Source: Apiospora phragmitis (Eukaryota > Ascomycota > Sordariomycetes > Amphisphaeriales > Apiosporaceae). Taken from it: a DNA stretch of 64,000 nucleotides. The notes beneath the pieces were generated by a model. It was not told where the DNA came from, did no database searches, and saw only the letters and a list, made by a program, of their open reading frames with translations. The translations under genes and the position numbers were made by a program. Where the stretch lies: positions 1,612,001 through 1,676,000 of the forward strand of contig JAQQWL010000015.1 of the NCBI GenBank assembly GCA_038363925.1. Direction: 5' to 3'. Shown here in pieces: positions 22,178 through 35,072 of this stretch (the first letter of the stretch is position 1; each line of letters opens with the position of its first letter).

Positions 22178-25100
22178 ATGGCCAACGTCAACAACGCCGG
22201 CTGGGCTCCTATGCCCAGCGAATCCAGTGACTCTGGAATGCAAGTGAAGGCAATGGGCTGTACGAGAATATCCTTTTCTCATCGAGTATGGGGCTATTGC
22301 TGACTATCTTACAGTGAAAGTCAACTACACTTTCGATAAGGACAACGCAGTAAACTGTCTGGCTCGTTGGGCTCCCATCCTGCACATCCAGACCATACCC
22401 ATCGACGATAGGACCAGGATTGGCCTGGTCGATCTGCAGACATGCCTCAAGGCCGTCTACCACTACAGCCCGGAGCTGGCCGACGATAATGAAAAGGACT
22501 ACACCATTTACGCCTTCGACTTTTCGGAGCCGGATACTCCCTTAGTCGGTCAAGGCCTACTTAGCCGGGCTATGCAAAATAACCCGGAAGGCAATGCTCA
22601 GCTCGTGACTGGCCGTGTCACGAAGAACATGTTGGCAATCTTCGGCAACGGAATCAGCGAGACCCTCGAGGTCAAGCTCAGGCTCACTGCCGTCACTAGA
22701 GCTCCGCCACCAGCCCCAGCTCCCACTCCAGCGCCCGCCCAAAACCAAAACCAGATGCCTCACCAGATGCCACACCTCCATCGATCGGCGTCGGCCATGT
22801 CCGAGAATAGCGAGTGGAATTCGTACATGCAACATAACAACAACTTCAACCAACCGACGAATAATCAAATGGCGTCTTCGCCCGCCCTGGCTCCAGCTCG
22901 ACCTTTCAACTCGTCGTACGAGGCGAGGAATGACTACATAGGACAAGGCCAGAGCTTCCACAGCGCAGCCAGTCAACCTGGAAGCCGACCTGGAAGCCGG
23001 CCGGGCTCAGTTGAACCAAACTATCAGCGTGCCAATCCTATGATTATGGATGGGCTGCCTCCGTCAGCTCCGTCGACTCAGAACCAAATGCCCCCTGATA
23101 CGACAGGTCCGCCGAAGCCGGTGACTCTCGTTAGCAAGAATCCATCCCGCCCCTCTTCGAGAGCATCTTCCAAAGCCCCCACTGGCAGGCCGCGAGGTCG
23201 TCCCCGTAAGAAGCCTGCTGCTGTCGAAGGTAGTACCTCGGGCTATGAAGACGGCACCGATGCAGATGACGGGCCCGGTCCTAGAAAGCGAGCCAAGATC
23301 ACACAGGTTGAACGAAGCAACAGCGCAACCTTTGGGTCAGCTCCCGATTCTCTCCGGGTTGCCGCAAGCACATCAGGCTCGATCCGTAATTTCCGCCCTA
23401 TTGCGGCAGGCGGAGATGCTGCGAACGGATCACACTTGCAAGAAGTTCCGAGGGCGCCAACGCCAGTACCGGAGCACCGGTCCAAGAACTTTCCTTTATC
23501 GAGATCAGTAACTCAGAGCAACCTGAGACAACAGTCCATGAACGCACAAGAACAGCCCGGCTCGTTCTCAGGATCGTTCGCCGAGCTGAATAGATCCATG
23601 TCCCAGTCGCAAGATGCTCGTTCCCCAGTCGATTCTCTTGCGCCTTCGCCAGCTCAAACTTATAGCGATGGACCCAGCCCCGCCGACATTGGATCGTCTC
23701 CTCCCGTACCTCGGGCCCGTCTATACAGCGCCCAATCCAGTCCTGCGCCGTCGAGTCCGATTTTACCTCCGATGCCAGTACCGCAGCTCGACTCCGGTTT
23801 CATGAGTGGTGGGTTCGAGGATCCTCGTCTGGATGAGGAGCAAACCACTAAACCGGCTACTGAAGCACCACCAGCCCCCATTGTAGCGAAACCGAAGCCG
23901 AAGCGAAGCCGAACCAAGAAGAAGCAGCCTCCCAAGTCCGACAACCTTGTCATGTTCAGTGAGACGCCGGGCCCGCCCGAGCTCCTACCCAAAACGTCGA
24001 TATACAATCCCCCTCATCAATCAAACCGCAAGGCTGCCGAGGCTCAAAAAGCTCTTCGTGCGCAGCAGCCGCCTATGCCTATGTCGGAACCAAATCGTAT
24101 CCAGTCCTTTGAACACACTCCCGTACCTGGTGAGGTTGAGCAAGGCAATATGTCGCAAGAAGGGAGCATAGGACAGTCTCAAAACCCTACGAGGCTAGAG
24201 GCACGGGAGCAATCAAGCTTGCCGCTTCCCGAGAGCATCGAGACTACGGAGCTTCCTGTGGCTACGGAGCTTCCTGTGGCTACGGAGCTTCCTGTGGCTA
24301 CGGAGTTACCTATACCTACCCAGCATCCTACAACTCAGGCAACCCTGGCTCCAGAGGATGCTGTTTCGCCTACAATTGCAACACCGCAAGAGGAGATGAG
24401 TGATCTTGAGCGAGTCTTGATGGGCGACTTGAACGATGAGCACAACATTATGGAGACAATGAGCTTGGATCTCACTCCTAGGCCGCTGGAGGATCTCACC
24501 CCCAGGGCCATGGAAGGATCTCAAGAGCGCGAGACGGTCTGTAAGATCGAGCGTGCCGATTGCTCGATGGAACCACCCTCATTTCCCAGATCAAGCGTGG
24601 AGGAGTCGGCCGAGCCCGAACTCCCTATGCCATCCGTACCAGCAAGTGACCCGGTACTTCCGCTATCATCGACACAGACAGTCACTCCGTCTGAACCACC
24701 GCACCCACAAACCGACATGGTTGGACCCATGGATTCCCGCTCAAATAAGAACTACGTGAAGAAACAGGCCATCAAGCAAAAGCTGGAAGATGCGATTGCT
24801 AAGGGCCAAACGCCACCTTTTTGTACAAATTGTGGGGCTGTCCAGACACCAACATGGCGTAAAATTTGGAAGCAGGAGCATCAAGGGGTGCCCGAATACC
24901 ACGAATACTCGGAGAAAGCTGGCTGTGTCACGGCGATCAACATCCTGGAGAGAGGCGAGGATGGCCGGCCTATCCGTTACGAGATGGTCAAGAAGGCCTT
25001 GGCTCCTAGTGAGAACAAGGCTCACTGGAGAGAGGTGCTTCTATGCAACCCATGTGGCATATGGTTCTCCAAGTGGAAAGTACCAAGGCCAGCAGAGAAG

Positions 25101-26196
25101 TGGGACAAGGACCAGGATCGCTTGTCCCAAGTACGGAAGAAGAGACCCACTGGGGGCCAAGGGAGTCGGTCCAAGAAATCGCGTACCAAGAGCGATGGTC
25201 AGATGAACCTGACCTCTGACGCTGGCCTTCCAACAGATCCGTTGGGGCCAGTTGAGGATGCTGATGACACCGTTGTCCTGATAGCTGAGAAAGGTGTGCC
25301 AAGCGGGGTGACGCAACAGACGTCAAAATCAAAGGCCCCTGGGTATCAGTCATTCACAAGCATCAAACCATTCTAAGGGCCGTGGTACACCCGGTAGCCC
25401 CATAGCTGTCGACGATGGTGAAATGGGCGCTACCCGCCGTCTCCTCTTCCCATCACCTAGGAAAGATGGGCACCAAAAGGTTCTGGGTGAAGTCTCTATT
25501 AACATCATCCAAACCCCTTCCGAGGCTGGAATGACCAAGAATCGGGAAGGGGAGGCCGAAAAGGAGAATAATGCACACGTTACAGACGACCACAGCGATG
25601 AAATGGTCGGCCTCTTCGGCACTCCCGCTCGTCCGTCCACGCCACCGCCCAAGCCGGCCAGCCAGGGTCCGTTCAAGACGCCCACGGCTGCTACGCCTAG
25701 CCATCGACCAATCACTAGAAGTGTGACGAAGTCTATCCGCTCGTCGAGGTCGCTGCACAGGACGATGCAGTCGCCCAGCCAGGCGGCAAACTCCATTCTG
25801 CAGCTGCAGCGTACACCCACGAGAACCCCGCGGTCCACAGAACTCCGCTCCCCCAAGCCGCAGATCCCGGGAACCGTGCCGGCACATCTCATGCTGGAAG
25901 AGCTGGGACCCTTCAGCTCGCCCTTCACCAAGTCGATCAACCAGCTGCTGTCCGAGGCTAATGACTTCATGGGCCCGTCTGGGGGTGATGGCGAGTTCAA
26001 TCTTGATCTGAGCCACCTGTCACACGAAGACAATGGCCAATTACTGGGCAGTGGTCGATTCGACTTTAGCACGTTCCTCAGCACCGATGGTGTTATGCCC
26101 AGCTCGCCGCCGACGATGTCGCACATGCTCACCTCATTCGGTGGTCATCTAGGCGAGGACCACAGTGACATATGGAAGAATCTAGATGCCATGTAG
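22178..26196 (+). CDS. Spt21/Ams2-type GATA zinc-finger regulator
   Basis: Probable nuclear regulator related to yeast Spt21 and fission yeast Ams2, which control histone gene expression; about 1,300 residues. Exon 1 (22178-22259) joins exon 2 at 22315 over a 55-nt intron (GTACGA donor, GCTGAC branch, TTACAG acceptor), giving GLKVNYTFDKDN and the Spt21-like N-terminal domain (about residues 25-150: VNCLARWAPILHIQT, TPLVGQGLLSRA). A long Pro/Ser/Gln-rich disordered region follows, with an AT-hook-like GRPRGRPRKKP near residue 310. The GATA-type finger begins CTNCGAVQTPTWRK and ends LCNPCGIWFSKWK (24822-25070). Reading then stops at 25374, but the next frame continues with TPGSPIAVDDGEMGATRRLL and family-typical FPSPRKDG to 26196. 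Either a one-base insertion near 25371 or a 70-nt intron (25308-25377, weak GTGACG donor) links them; both keep the frame. Confidence 0.85.
24245..24307 (+). repeat. 18-nt coding minisatellite
   Basis: Three identical copies of an 18-nt unit plus a partial fourth encode repeated ELPVAT in the disordered part of the GATA/Spt21 protein. The unit is a multiple of three, so copy changes keep the frame. Confidence 0.85.
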
Positions 26197-27485
26197 TTGG
26201 AACGGCAACATCCAACCTCTTGGGGAAGGTGCACGGGAAATGGACGATATCATGTGTATGTGTATAGCACATTGTTATGATGATGATGAGCAAGCGAGTG
26301 TCGGTTGTTTCGGGAAGGGAAAAGGAAAAGGAGCTACTCTTTCGTTACGACACTCATGATGAAACTGCCACTTGCTGCCCCTTATGAGCTTAGCTTGTTG
26401 AGTCGGATCTGAGCGTCTAGTCGGTCTAGCGTTTGATTTTGGGGGACATTGTACGTCCCATGTGTTATTATTTTCGTGGCAACAACGATACCCGCAGCAA
26501 TAGAGAATCGAGTAATTGTTTTTAATACATCCTCCTGCATTTTTATATTTAAACCGTCTTGTGCACAGTGAACGAGCTGAAGTCGGTATATTAGCCGCGA
26601 TCTCCTCCCACTCCCCTGCCAAGATCTCATCGGACTGACTAGAATCTCAGCGACCAATGTTGGGTCGTCGCAGTGCCACCATACCTGAACCCATGATATC
26701 CATATTGTGGAAGCCCGAGGTTCGAGATGGTTGGCAGCGGAGAAAGCCATTGGGTAAAGTGGGAGACTTGGCCTTTTCTTTTCCTTCTTTTCAGCTAGCC
26801 GAGCACTTCTGCATGCGGTACGGCACGCGGTGCCCGGACGACACGAGTTGTCCGTCCCACCCTGGAGGTACTGGATGTGTCTTAATAAGACCGAGCCGGC
26901 TGGGAATAGATGGACTACTATACGGCACGGCACCCGGCACGACATAATATACCGTGGGGCACATCCCCATTTTATTCCTGGTATCTCGACTATTCCTGCG
27001 CCGCAGATGAGTATGGACTCGACACCTGTGCCTGTCGTGCTGTGGGACGCTTCTGTGACCGCTCGAGGCAATGCCTTTGAAGCCGCGAATGGGCTCATCT
27101 TTAGTGTTAGGAAGCATCGTTAATATAAAACCAATATAAAAAGCATCCGGGGGCGGCAAACTGGCAGTGTTGCCGTTAAGACTTGGTCGTTGTTATTACG
27201 TCAAAGTAGGCAGGAAAAATGGAACGTGGACAGAAGTTTAGTTGGCATATGTAAATCATTCATGCCCGTAATCTCTATATCCAAAGGTGATACCTCGCTA
27301 TTTAATACCCCAACGTCTAGTAGGGATATGATTACAACAAACTCCGAGTCCAATGCTTTATGAATCCATCTACCCCACCAGTCAAACAAACACCGGCCAA
27401 GGGGGGATGGAATTTTCCCTTCACTGTTTTTATCGCTAATAACCAAACTCACTGACTGATGCCTCATCCCGACCCGTCTATCTGT
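26197..27485. other. Convergent intergenic region, no gene seen
   Basis: This 1.3-kb gap lies between the 3' ends of the GATA/Spt21 gene and the CSC1-like gene. Frames such as 26382-27098 (-) lack recognisable domains. No RNA gene or repeat was noticed. Confidence 0.4.
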
Positions 27486-30400
27486 CTATAATAGGGGACT
27501 GTTAGATGTGGTACGTCCCAGTTGCGGCGCATCTGAAGGCGTCGGGTGGCCTGTGCCCGTCATCAGCTCCTCCTCCGACGCGGACCGCGCAAGCGGGCTG
27601 CGGCCGGGCGTCGGGCCCGTGGGGGCGGCGAAGTAGCCCGTGGGGTAGGTCATACCACCCAATTCACCGTCGGGTGTTGATGCCGCCGTTTTGTCCGTGT
27701 CGTAGCCAGAATGTGGTTTGAAGTATGATGGTGCAGGAGAGCCCGAACGCGATCCGTTAAAGGGAGTACCCCGGGAGTGCCCGGGCGCGAAGGGTCCGCC
27801 ACTGACCTGCTGTAAATGCTGCTGTTGTCGCCCGCTTCGTCGCGGAAGTCGGCGCGGTTGCGGAAGTGCTCAAAGTCCATCTGGGAGTCGCTGACGAGCT
27901 CGAACGGCGCGGCGGATCCGCTGATCTGGCCAGGCACGGGCTTGGCCATGTTCTGCATCCTATACGAGTCTCCGTAACCGGTGTCGTCGTCGAAACCCGA
28001 ATCCAGGCGGCCGCGGTAGATGTCCTTGAGGATGTGCTGGGCTCGGGAATGGACCATGGGGACCATGAGCTTCCGGTAGAGGGCCGGGTGGCCGAAACGC
28101 ACGCCCACTTTCTCGCCCTTGTGTCTCTCGTGGACTTTATCGTCGCTCATCCTCATCTTCTCGCCCTTGCTGTAGTAGGTATGATCGTCGTCGAATGTCT
28201 TCATGCAGTAGATCTTGAATCCGGTCAGGAGTACCAGCAGCGGTGCCATAAGGATGAACTGGATCCAGTTATCCTTTCTAGAAACAACGAAAATCGCGGC
28301 GATAATATTGGCAAGAAGAGTCGCACTGAGGACTCGGTTGAAAACCAAACGCCAGAATTCGCCTCCAGACTCGTGTTTTGTAACAAAAACATACCTGCAG
28401 GCACAAAGTTAGCTAACTGTTTGCGATAGTAGTGGAAAGGGGCAGGCAGGGCCAAACTAACATGAGGAGATACTTCTTCATATATGCGTCCATGCTGAAG
28501 TAAAATGCGGTCACAGGGAGAACCAGCGGTTGGAAAGGTGCGAATATCAGCGCAATGGTGATATAGAAGAGGAAGTTGTTGTAGTACGAAGCGTAGTCGA
28601 AAGGAGGCGGCGCAGTGAGCTCGATCAATTCCCGCGGAGTCGGGTTCGTAAGCTTACGCGACAGCCATCCCATGGCCAGTTTAGTGAGCTGGGAGATGTC
28701 CAGTGCTGCGCCAAGGTTACGCTGCAACAAATAGTTTAGCCAGAAGAGTGATACGTCGCAAAACGCAGCCATGAGGTTATTGCCAGGATTGGTCTCCTTT
28801 ATGGCGGTCCAGGCATCCGTATTCTCTTTCTGCTGTTGCCTAAGGACGGCCAAGCCGTACTTCCATCCAGCGGAGAAAAAGGGAGAAGACGATGAGGTTG
28901 TTGAAAATGAAAAAGATGTAGAGCTTGTGAGCGACATGTCGTTCTCGTTCTGTCTTAGAGTAGTTTCCGGCGTAGATCGAGAGGCGGCGGAAGATGACGG
29001 GCAGGACCAAATAGAACAATGTAGTGACAACCGGGGCCAGGATACCTTGCATGGCACCCCAAAACCGAGGATTGGCAGCGAGCTGGTTCTGGAAGGTGGG
29101 CCACACCGCACCGAGCTTGGACAAATCGGCCAGGAAGACGGCTATGAGGGCGTTGGGGACGGTCCATATAGCCGTCAAAACCCCCACCCAGACATTGTTC
29201 ATAAAGTTTCTCCAGGCTCGAGTTTTCTTGTCAAGCGGAAGGTTCTTCCATATCAAGTCGCTTGGCGAAGGAGCAAGTCGGAGGGTCGATCCTTGAGGGT
29301 GCTTCTTCCTGGCGGCGTATGCCAGCTCATGAGCCTGGTCAATGTTCGGGAAGCTGGCAAAGCCGTACGGAAGTACTTCGCGGTTTCCAACCGCCTTTCT
29401 AGCTTCGTATATCTTGGTTGAAAGCTTGTTGATCCGGGATGTGAGGTAGTCGATGGCATCAACCTTGGAACCAGGGGCATAGGCTTCGTCGCCCTTCTGC
29501 GCCTTGCACTTGGGTCGCTTAGCCGGCAACTTGTCTGGGTTCTTCAGGTACTTGGCAAGTACCGCTTCCAAGTCCCGAACCGCCTCTTCGTGCTTTTCAA
29601 TAAGTTCCGGGAGTCCCTTGATACTGCGCGCAATGATACCGGTCGGGTCCCCTGATGTGTCGGCTTCATCCACCAGTCTCGCAACGCCCTCATCAGTGCG
29701 GTACGGTTTAGGGATATCAACCACCTGTTTTATATTAGCATCGGCTATGAATTGCGTCAAGATGGGTCACCGCATGTGAGAGATGGTGGGAAGACCCTAG
29801 CCCAGAGGGATGCATACCATGAGTGTTCGAGCGTGGAGACTGCTCTGGTATTCGGGGCTTTCGAAATACTCGCGGCGGATACGAGTCACAGCCCTATAAG
29901 TCGACCACAAGAAGAAGCAGATGACAATGTCGAAAACATACGAGACGACGACGTGTACCCAGACTGGCTTACCATCTAGATGGTAGGGTGAGAACTTGGT
30001 GAAGGCATTGCTGCCGGAATCCTGGACCTTCCCGTTCTCGATGATGTTGAGAGGAATATAGACACCACAGCCGATAACGGACAGAACGAGCATGATGTTG
30101 CGAGACATCTTGATGAAGCGGAGAAAGATGGTGGCATCTTGGCCAATCTTCTCCACGAGCACTTGGTCCCTCGTCTTGAGCACCGGGCTCACCCACCCGA
30201 AGACACCGGGCTGGAGTGGCGGTGGTGCTTTCTCGCCTTTCGAGTGCTTCAGTCTAGGGGCATAGACGGCCTTGTTGTATGGCCGTAGAAGACAAAATAG
30301 TAATGCAAGAACAACAGCTGCGGCTATTGAATAGCCAAAGGAAGACCAGAACGCGTTGGTATTTAACTGTAGCTAGGGTCAGTGGGAATTGTATAGGGAA

Positions 30401-30515
30401 TCTTGGTCACTAGGTATAGATGACGAACCTCTGTATTAAAAGGATCCTGGAGGTACTGAAGCACGTCTTCGGCGCCGTTACGGGGTAGTACCCCAGGTAC
30501 CGATGAGCCCGCCAT
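27486..30515 (-). CDS. CSC1/TMEM63 (OSCA-like, RSN1) calcium-permeable channel
   Basis: Multi-pass membrane protein of the OSCA/TMEM63/CSC1 family, osmosensitive cation channels of fungal plasma or internal membranes. Four exons: 30429-30515, 29818-30366, 28462-29724 and 27486-28394, with GT-AG introns of 62, 93 and 67 nt; about 935 residues. An N-terminal helix (AAAVVLALLFCLLRPYNKA) precedes the late-exocytosis domain, the cytosolic insert starting VVDIPKPYRTDEGVARL, and the seven-helix core (NALIAVFLADLS, FWGAMQGILAPVVTTLFYLVL, NFLFYITIALIFAPFQPLVL). Two frame breaks are seen. One lies at an A5 run (28876-28880) between NLIVFSLF and SAGWKYGLAV. The other, near 27807-27814, is where the tail passes from DNSSIYS into VSGGPFAPGHSRGTPF and on to a stop at 27486. 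Correcting both (-1, +1) leaves a length divisible by three. Without the second correction the frame ends at 27650. Confidence 0.88.
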
Positions 30516-32770
30516 GGTATGTATATGTCGAGAGGAAAAGGAAAGTGTGTATAGTCAACACAAAATGGAAGAGCAGAACGAGGTGGCTCTTGCCAGCTTC
30601 CGAAGAGCAGCAACGTTCCCGACCCGGGATTATATGAAAGCGGCCCTTTGCGCGTCTGCGAGTGGCCACAGTTCGGATCTGATTTGGGAGTCTTCTCAAT
30701 GACGACGAGTCTAGTGGATTAGGTAGGTAGTAGTAAGTTACGCTGGTAACGCTGGCAACAGGCAAGAGAGGTTTTTCCTTCTCTCTTTTGCCTCTCTTGT
30801 CTCTTGCTTTCTGACTTTCCTCACAACGCAAGTGGCTATGCCGGCGCCAACGGACTGTGGGTCAAACGAAGGCACGAAAAGAAGGTAGTAGCGACTGGAG
30901 AAAGAAGATCCGGTATAGAGAACAAAGAACAAGCGAGCGACTGCAATAACAAAGACTGCCCTATACACGATATTCGAAAAGTGTCCGTCTATGACAGGTC
31001 AAAGGAAAATCCAGAAAAGAGAAGCGGGAAGAAAAAAGGCCCTGCCATGAATCGAATGCTAACCTAACGAGTGCTGAGTGCCTGCCTGTGTCGCTCCTGG
31101 CCGAAACAGAATATCGCCCATTGCAGTTACGCCCAGATGTCAGGGGGACGGTGCATTGGGGGTGCATTGGAGGCAGTGGCGTTTAGCTGGTGGATCCTAA
31201 CAAGTACGCGGCGTCGCCTATTTGTGGCAGAGGGACCCAGCATCTGATACGAGCTGGGCCTGCTGGGGCCCTACCGGACCTTGCTGGACCCTTGAAGCAG
31301 GCTCCTCTCCGGCGCCTCGATTGGTCGCTCCATAGATGAGCCTGAATCATTCATTCGTTGGCCAACAACGTCCAATACACGCGAAGAAACTGTTGGTTCC
31401 TGGACCAGCGGGTTCTGCCAGCGGGATGGTTCAGATGGCTCGCATGGCTCCTTGTTTATCTCAGGTACGCCACTGCGTGGTGCATGGTTGGCGATCCCGG
31501 GCGATGAATGCTATGCGTGTTCACCCTGGTGGAGACGTAGGGTTTAGAGTGCCAGCCGTCTTTCCGTGAAGTCGGCTCAACATTACAGAGTACTTGACCA
31601 CCCGTTGTTTAGGTAATTACTCGAGCCAGCAATCGGAAAATACATCCGTCTCCCCCATGTTTTATCGTTGGGAACGGCTGGAACCTCTGGACCTACCTTG
31701 TTACAGTGTGTATTCCTCAAGCTTGACCGATGGGTGTGGGTGCGAGCGGCTTCTATTGGGATCTAGACAAGCCACCACGGCCTAGGCTGCATGGCAAGTC
31801 TTGGGGCTTGAAAGAATGCGGACAAGTAAACCGGGTCCCCTTCTCATGCCCCCCCGGCGATGGATTCACCTTGATTGCTTGGGACCGGGGTCGGCCTTGC
31901 TCTTGTTGTCAACATAATGCAGGCTCGATACCTCGTCTGATCTCCCGATCCCGAGGAGTAGAGGTATTCTTTTAATATACTTTATTCAGCTCGCGCTAGA
32001 CCCATCATTACGAAGCTGCAGTAAGGGATCATCCCTCATCAAAACGGGGGAGAGTACGCAAGTGTCCTTGCTGTCAATCGCCTAGCGGACAAACATTGGA
32101 AAATGCCAAGTCATCTGTAAAAGACAGCGTGCTTGCTTGCGAGGTTGTTGGCGACCTAATTTCGTCCTTTCAAATACTCTCTTTTTTCTTCTCTTCCATT
32201 GATACACATAAGCAGGGCAGATTCTCGCGTTCTTGGCACCCTGGCTCGCGCGTCCGAGAGCCGCGATGAGGCGTCGAAGATCAGGTAATAAAGAAGCCCT
32301 AATTGGTAATCCAGATTGATTTTCAGCCAGTCATCGTGGGCCAAAGTTGGAGAGATCTTGGAGATCGTCGCCCACTAACCCGCGGATAGTGATCATCGGC
32401 GCCAAGGATGACATAGGCCTTACACTGCTCTGCTGAACACCCCGCAAACCCGTTGAACGTTACTGGGAAACAGCGACTGCCTGCTACAGAACCATCTCAC
32501 TTCGCATTTGTCATCTCCCCAATCCCATAGGTTCGGCATCGGGAGTTAAGAGTCGCAACGCCGTCGTAAACCGAAATGGTGTCACATTCAAGTGAATGCA
32601 TGACAGTTCGTTTATATATATGTAGTCAGTCTCGTACAATTGAATTGAATGCTTCGATCGAGACACTTGATGAGAATCCAATGAACAGGCCCATCATAAT
32701 ATCATCACGACTGCTACGCAGCTTCACAACCTGTTATAAAACACCAGCACAAAGGAGAGCATTTAACAAC
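30516..32770. other. Divergent intergenic region, no gene seen
   Basis: This 2.25-kb region lies between the CSC1-like gene (-) and the questin oxidase-like gene (+). No frame shows a recognisable domain, and both promoters are expected here. I see no repeat or RNA gene that I can support. Confidence 0.4.
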
Positions 32771-34511
32771 ATGGCTACTGCTTACAAAATCCATATCACC
32801 CCCGATAACACCGGGCTCTGGGGTATCCGACAAAATGATCAGGCCGCCGAAACGGCCGCTGTTCTACTCCAGAAGGATATGAACAACCACCATGTCTTCT
32901 TCAACAAAGATGGGTTTCATGACCAGTAAACATAGATACCTTCATAGCATAATGTCTTACTATCCGTACTAATACCCTTAATAGTATCAGCCATCATATC
33001 CTGGCCTTGTACGGCACGGGGGCCTCGGTCGAGGATCTCCGCAAGGCCTTCGTCGAGAATGAGGGCTACCAGCGTCCGGCCCTAGAGCCACGCAAGAACC
33101 TTTTTGAGGAGCTGCGGGACTGGGACAAGGCCAAGCAACGTCTGGGCAAGGAGCAGTACTATGCCGACTGGCTCGTCTTCTTCGAGCACGAGATCGAGAG
33201 GCTGGGCGGGTGGCAGAAGACCCTTACCGAGTACATGTTCAAGGGGGGACAAGCGGAGCCAGGACATGTTGATTAGGATGTATGCAGGGTAAGAGAAAAT
33301 GAATCCTCCTGGCCTGGCTATTATATGTCGATAGTTAGCTAACTATGCGGAAAGGGTTCCTGCACCCCCTCATTCAGCTAATGTACGGCATCGAATGGGA
33401 CCAGCCCGCCATGGTCGCCATGGCCCTGGCCCAAGCCTGCGTGCACCGCGACGACATGGGCCGATTCCTCCTCGGCGCCGAGGAGCAGGCCCAAAAATCT
33501 ACTATGAGGACGCCGATGCCGCGCATCGCGGACCTCCTCGACACGGCAGCGGGGAACGAGAAACTGAGAAACTCCCCGCGCATGAGCGATGGCAACAAGG
33601 TCCGCGACGGCGTGCTCGCCCGCGCTTGGGACGAGGCCGTCGCGTGCACCGGCCGCGTCCGGGTCGCGCCCGACGAGCTCGCGGAGCGGACGGCCGAGAT
33701 GTTTGACGCGGCCATCTACGCGGCGTCGGCGGCGGCGGTGCGGCCGGGCAAGGACCCGAAGTACGACTTCTTCTTGATGTAAGCAAAAACAGAGTTCTAT
33801 TCGGTTTTAAAGAGGATTCGCCCTTGTGAACATTTTGTCGGGATTGCTTGCTGACTGTGCCCCTGTCAGGCATCACGTCAATTCAGCGCCAATCTTCGTC
33901 ACCTGGAACAAGCAGGACTGGCTCGCCACGGAGCACAAGGTCCGCATGCTCGAGTGGAAGATCCGGATGGACATTGTCCAATATGTCGCCCGAGGCAGCC
34001 CGAAGCTTTCGGTAGAGAAAATCGCCAACTATGTGCCCAAAGACGAGGCGTCGTCTGCTGGTCGTAAGTTGTTCTCTTTGTTCTCCTCCCTTCCTTATTA
34101 GTTAAAAATACCAGGCGGATATAAGTAAGGAACTGGTTGTTGACCAGCGATCTCTGACTGACTGACCGGGCTCTACCTTACACCAGAATTTCTGCCTCGT
34201 TTGCACAGTCTTTCGGACGATGGGCACGTCATCAAGCTGTGGCGCGCCGTCGGCGTCGGCCGCAAGCTCAGCGAGCCCTATGAGGACAGGGATTGGCTCC
34301 GGGTCAAGGGTACTAAGCTCTGGGATCAGATCAACCACCTGATCGTAGACTCCGTCGAGGCGCCCGGTCCGCGCTGGGTCCGGAGCGCCGGCTTCGAGGA
34401 AGCCTGGAAGGTAAATGTCACTTCTTCTCAAGCCCTCTTCCGTCCCATTCGACTTGCAAGGCTTACAATGAACTACTGCTGTAGGATGTCCAGGATACTC
34501 CCAAGAACTGA
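32771..34511 (+). CDS. Questin oxidase-like protein (DUF4243/AflY family)
   Basis: Member of the questin oxidase-like family, whose known relatives perform oxidative (Baeyer-Villiger-type) steps in aromatic polyketide pathways. The substrate here is unknown and no polyketide synthase is nearby. Six exons: 32771-32925, 32985-33288, 33355-33778, 33870-34063, 34187-34410 and 34485-34511. They give HDHISHHILALYGTGA, KNLFEELRDWDKAKQRLGKEQYYADWLVFFEHEI, FLHPLIQLMYGIEWDQPAMVAMALAQACVH, HHVNSAPIFV and a short tail DVQDTPKN; about 441 residues. In exon 2 a G6 run (33243-33248) has one G too many between EYMFK and KRSQDMLIRMYAG. One further G in the GGG at 33287-33289 is needed out for the splice to give AGFLHPL. 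With both removed the total is 442 codons. Several exons (33380-33780) are strongly GC-rich. Family assignment is good, function open. Confidence 0.82.
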
Positions 34512-35072
34512 AGAACATGCTCGTCGGGGAAAGCAAAGCCAGGGGGTGAGTCAAAGAGATGGCGAAACTATGAGTATGCGTAGTGGTAATATATTAAGAA
34601 AGGATAGGAAAAGCTATGATAATCACACAACCTGCCACTCTATCATTCGTAACAATATAATACGATTCACAGGACATATGTTGCCTCGTTAAACACCCGG
34701 TAGTATATGGCCTGTCAAGCCTAACTGTCTTCTCCTGGTACTAGCAATTTCCGCGACGTTGCTGCTCTGGATACGTATATCCCTATACAAGCGTATATAT
34801 ATCTTACCTGTGAGACATACCCCCCCCACCACTTTCTGTCAACAACGTTGAATTCAGGGTTCTGGGGTCTGAGGAAGACCGAGTTTATATCCATTCAAAG
34901 GTACCACATTACTGGCTCACATTGTTGGTCCCTTGACTACTTCTCGCGATACGGTGTAGCAGGGGGGGAAAAAAGACGTTTGGCTGACTTGATTCCGTGT
35001 TGCACGCAGACATTCGGACGATGTTTTGTGCTCTTCAGCAAGGCATCCTCCATGAGTTGCCTGCACTTGTCA
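34512..35072. other. Convergent intergenic region
   Basis: This 561-nt gap between the questin oxidase-like gene (+) and the kelch gene (-) shows no recognisable gene. Confidence 0.4.

Noticed and set aside
25350..26132. 260-codon minus-strand frame
   Set aside because: Antisense to the C-terminal part of the GATA/Spt21 gene, which carries the conserved FPSPRKDG motif.
28840..28890. Mini-intron (GTACGG to CTTAG) at the CSC1 frame change
   Set aside because: It would be only about 21 nt, far below a spliceable fungal intron, and would delete conserved residues; an A5-run indel is simpler.
28771..29421. 216-codon plus-strand frame
   Set aside because: It overlaps the membrane core of the CSC1-like gene on the other strand, which has clear family motifs.
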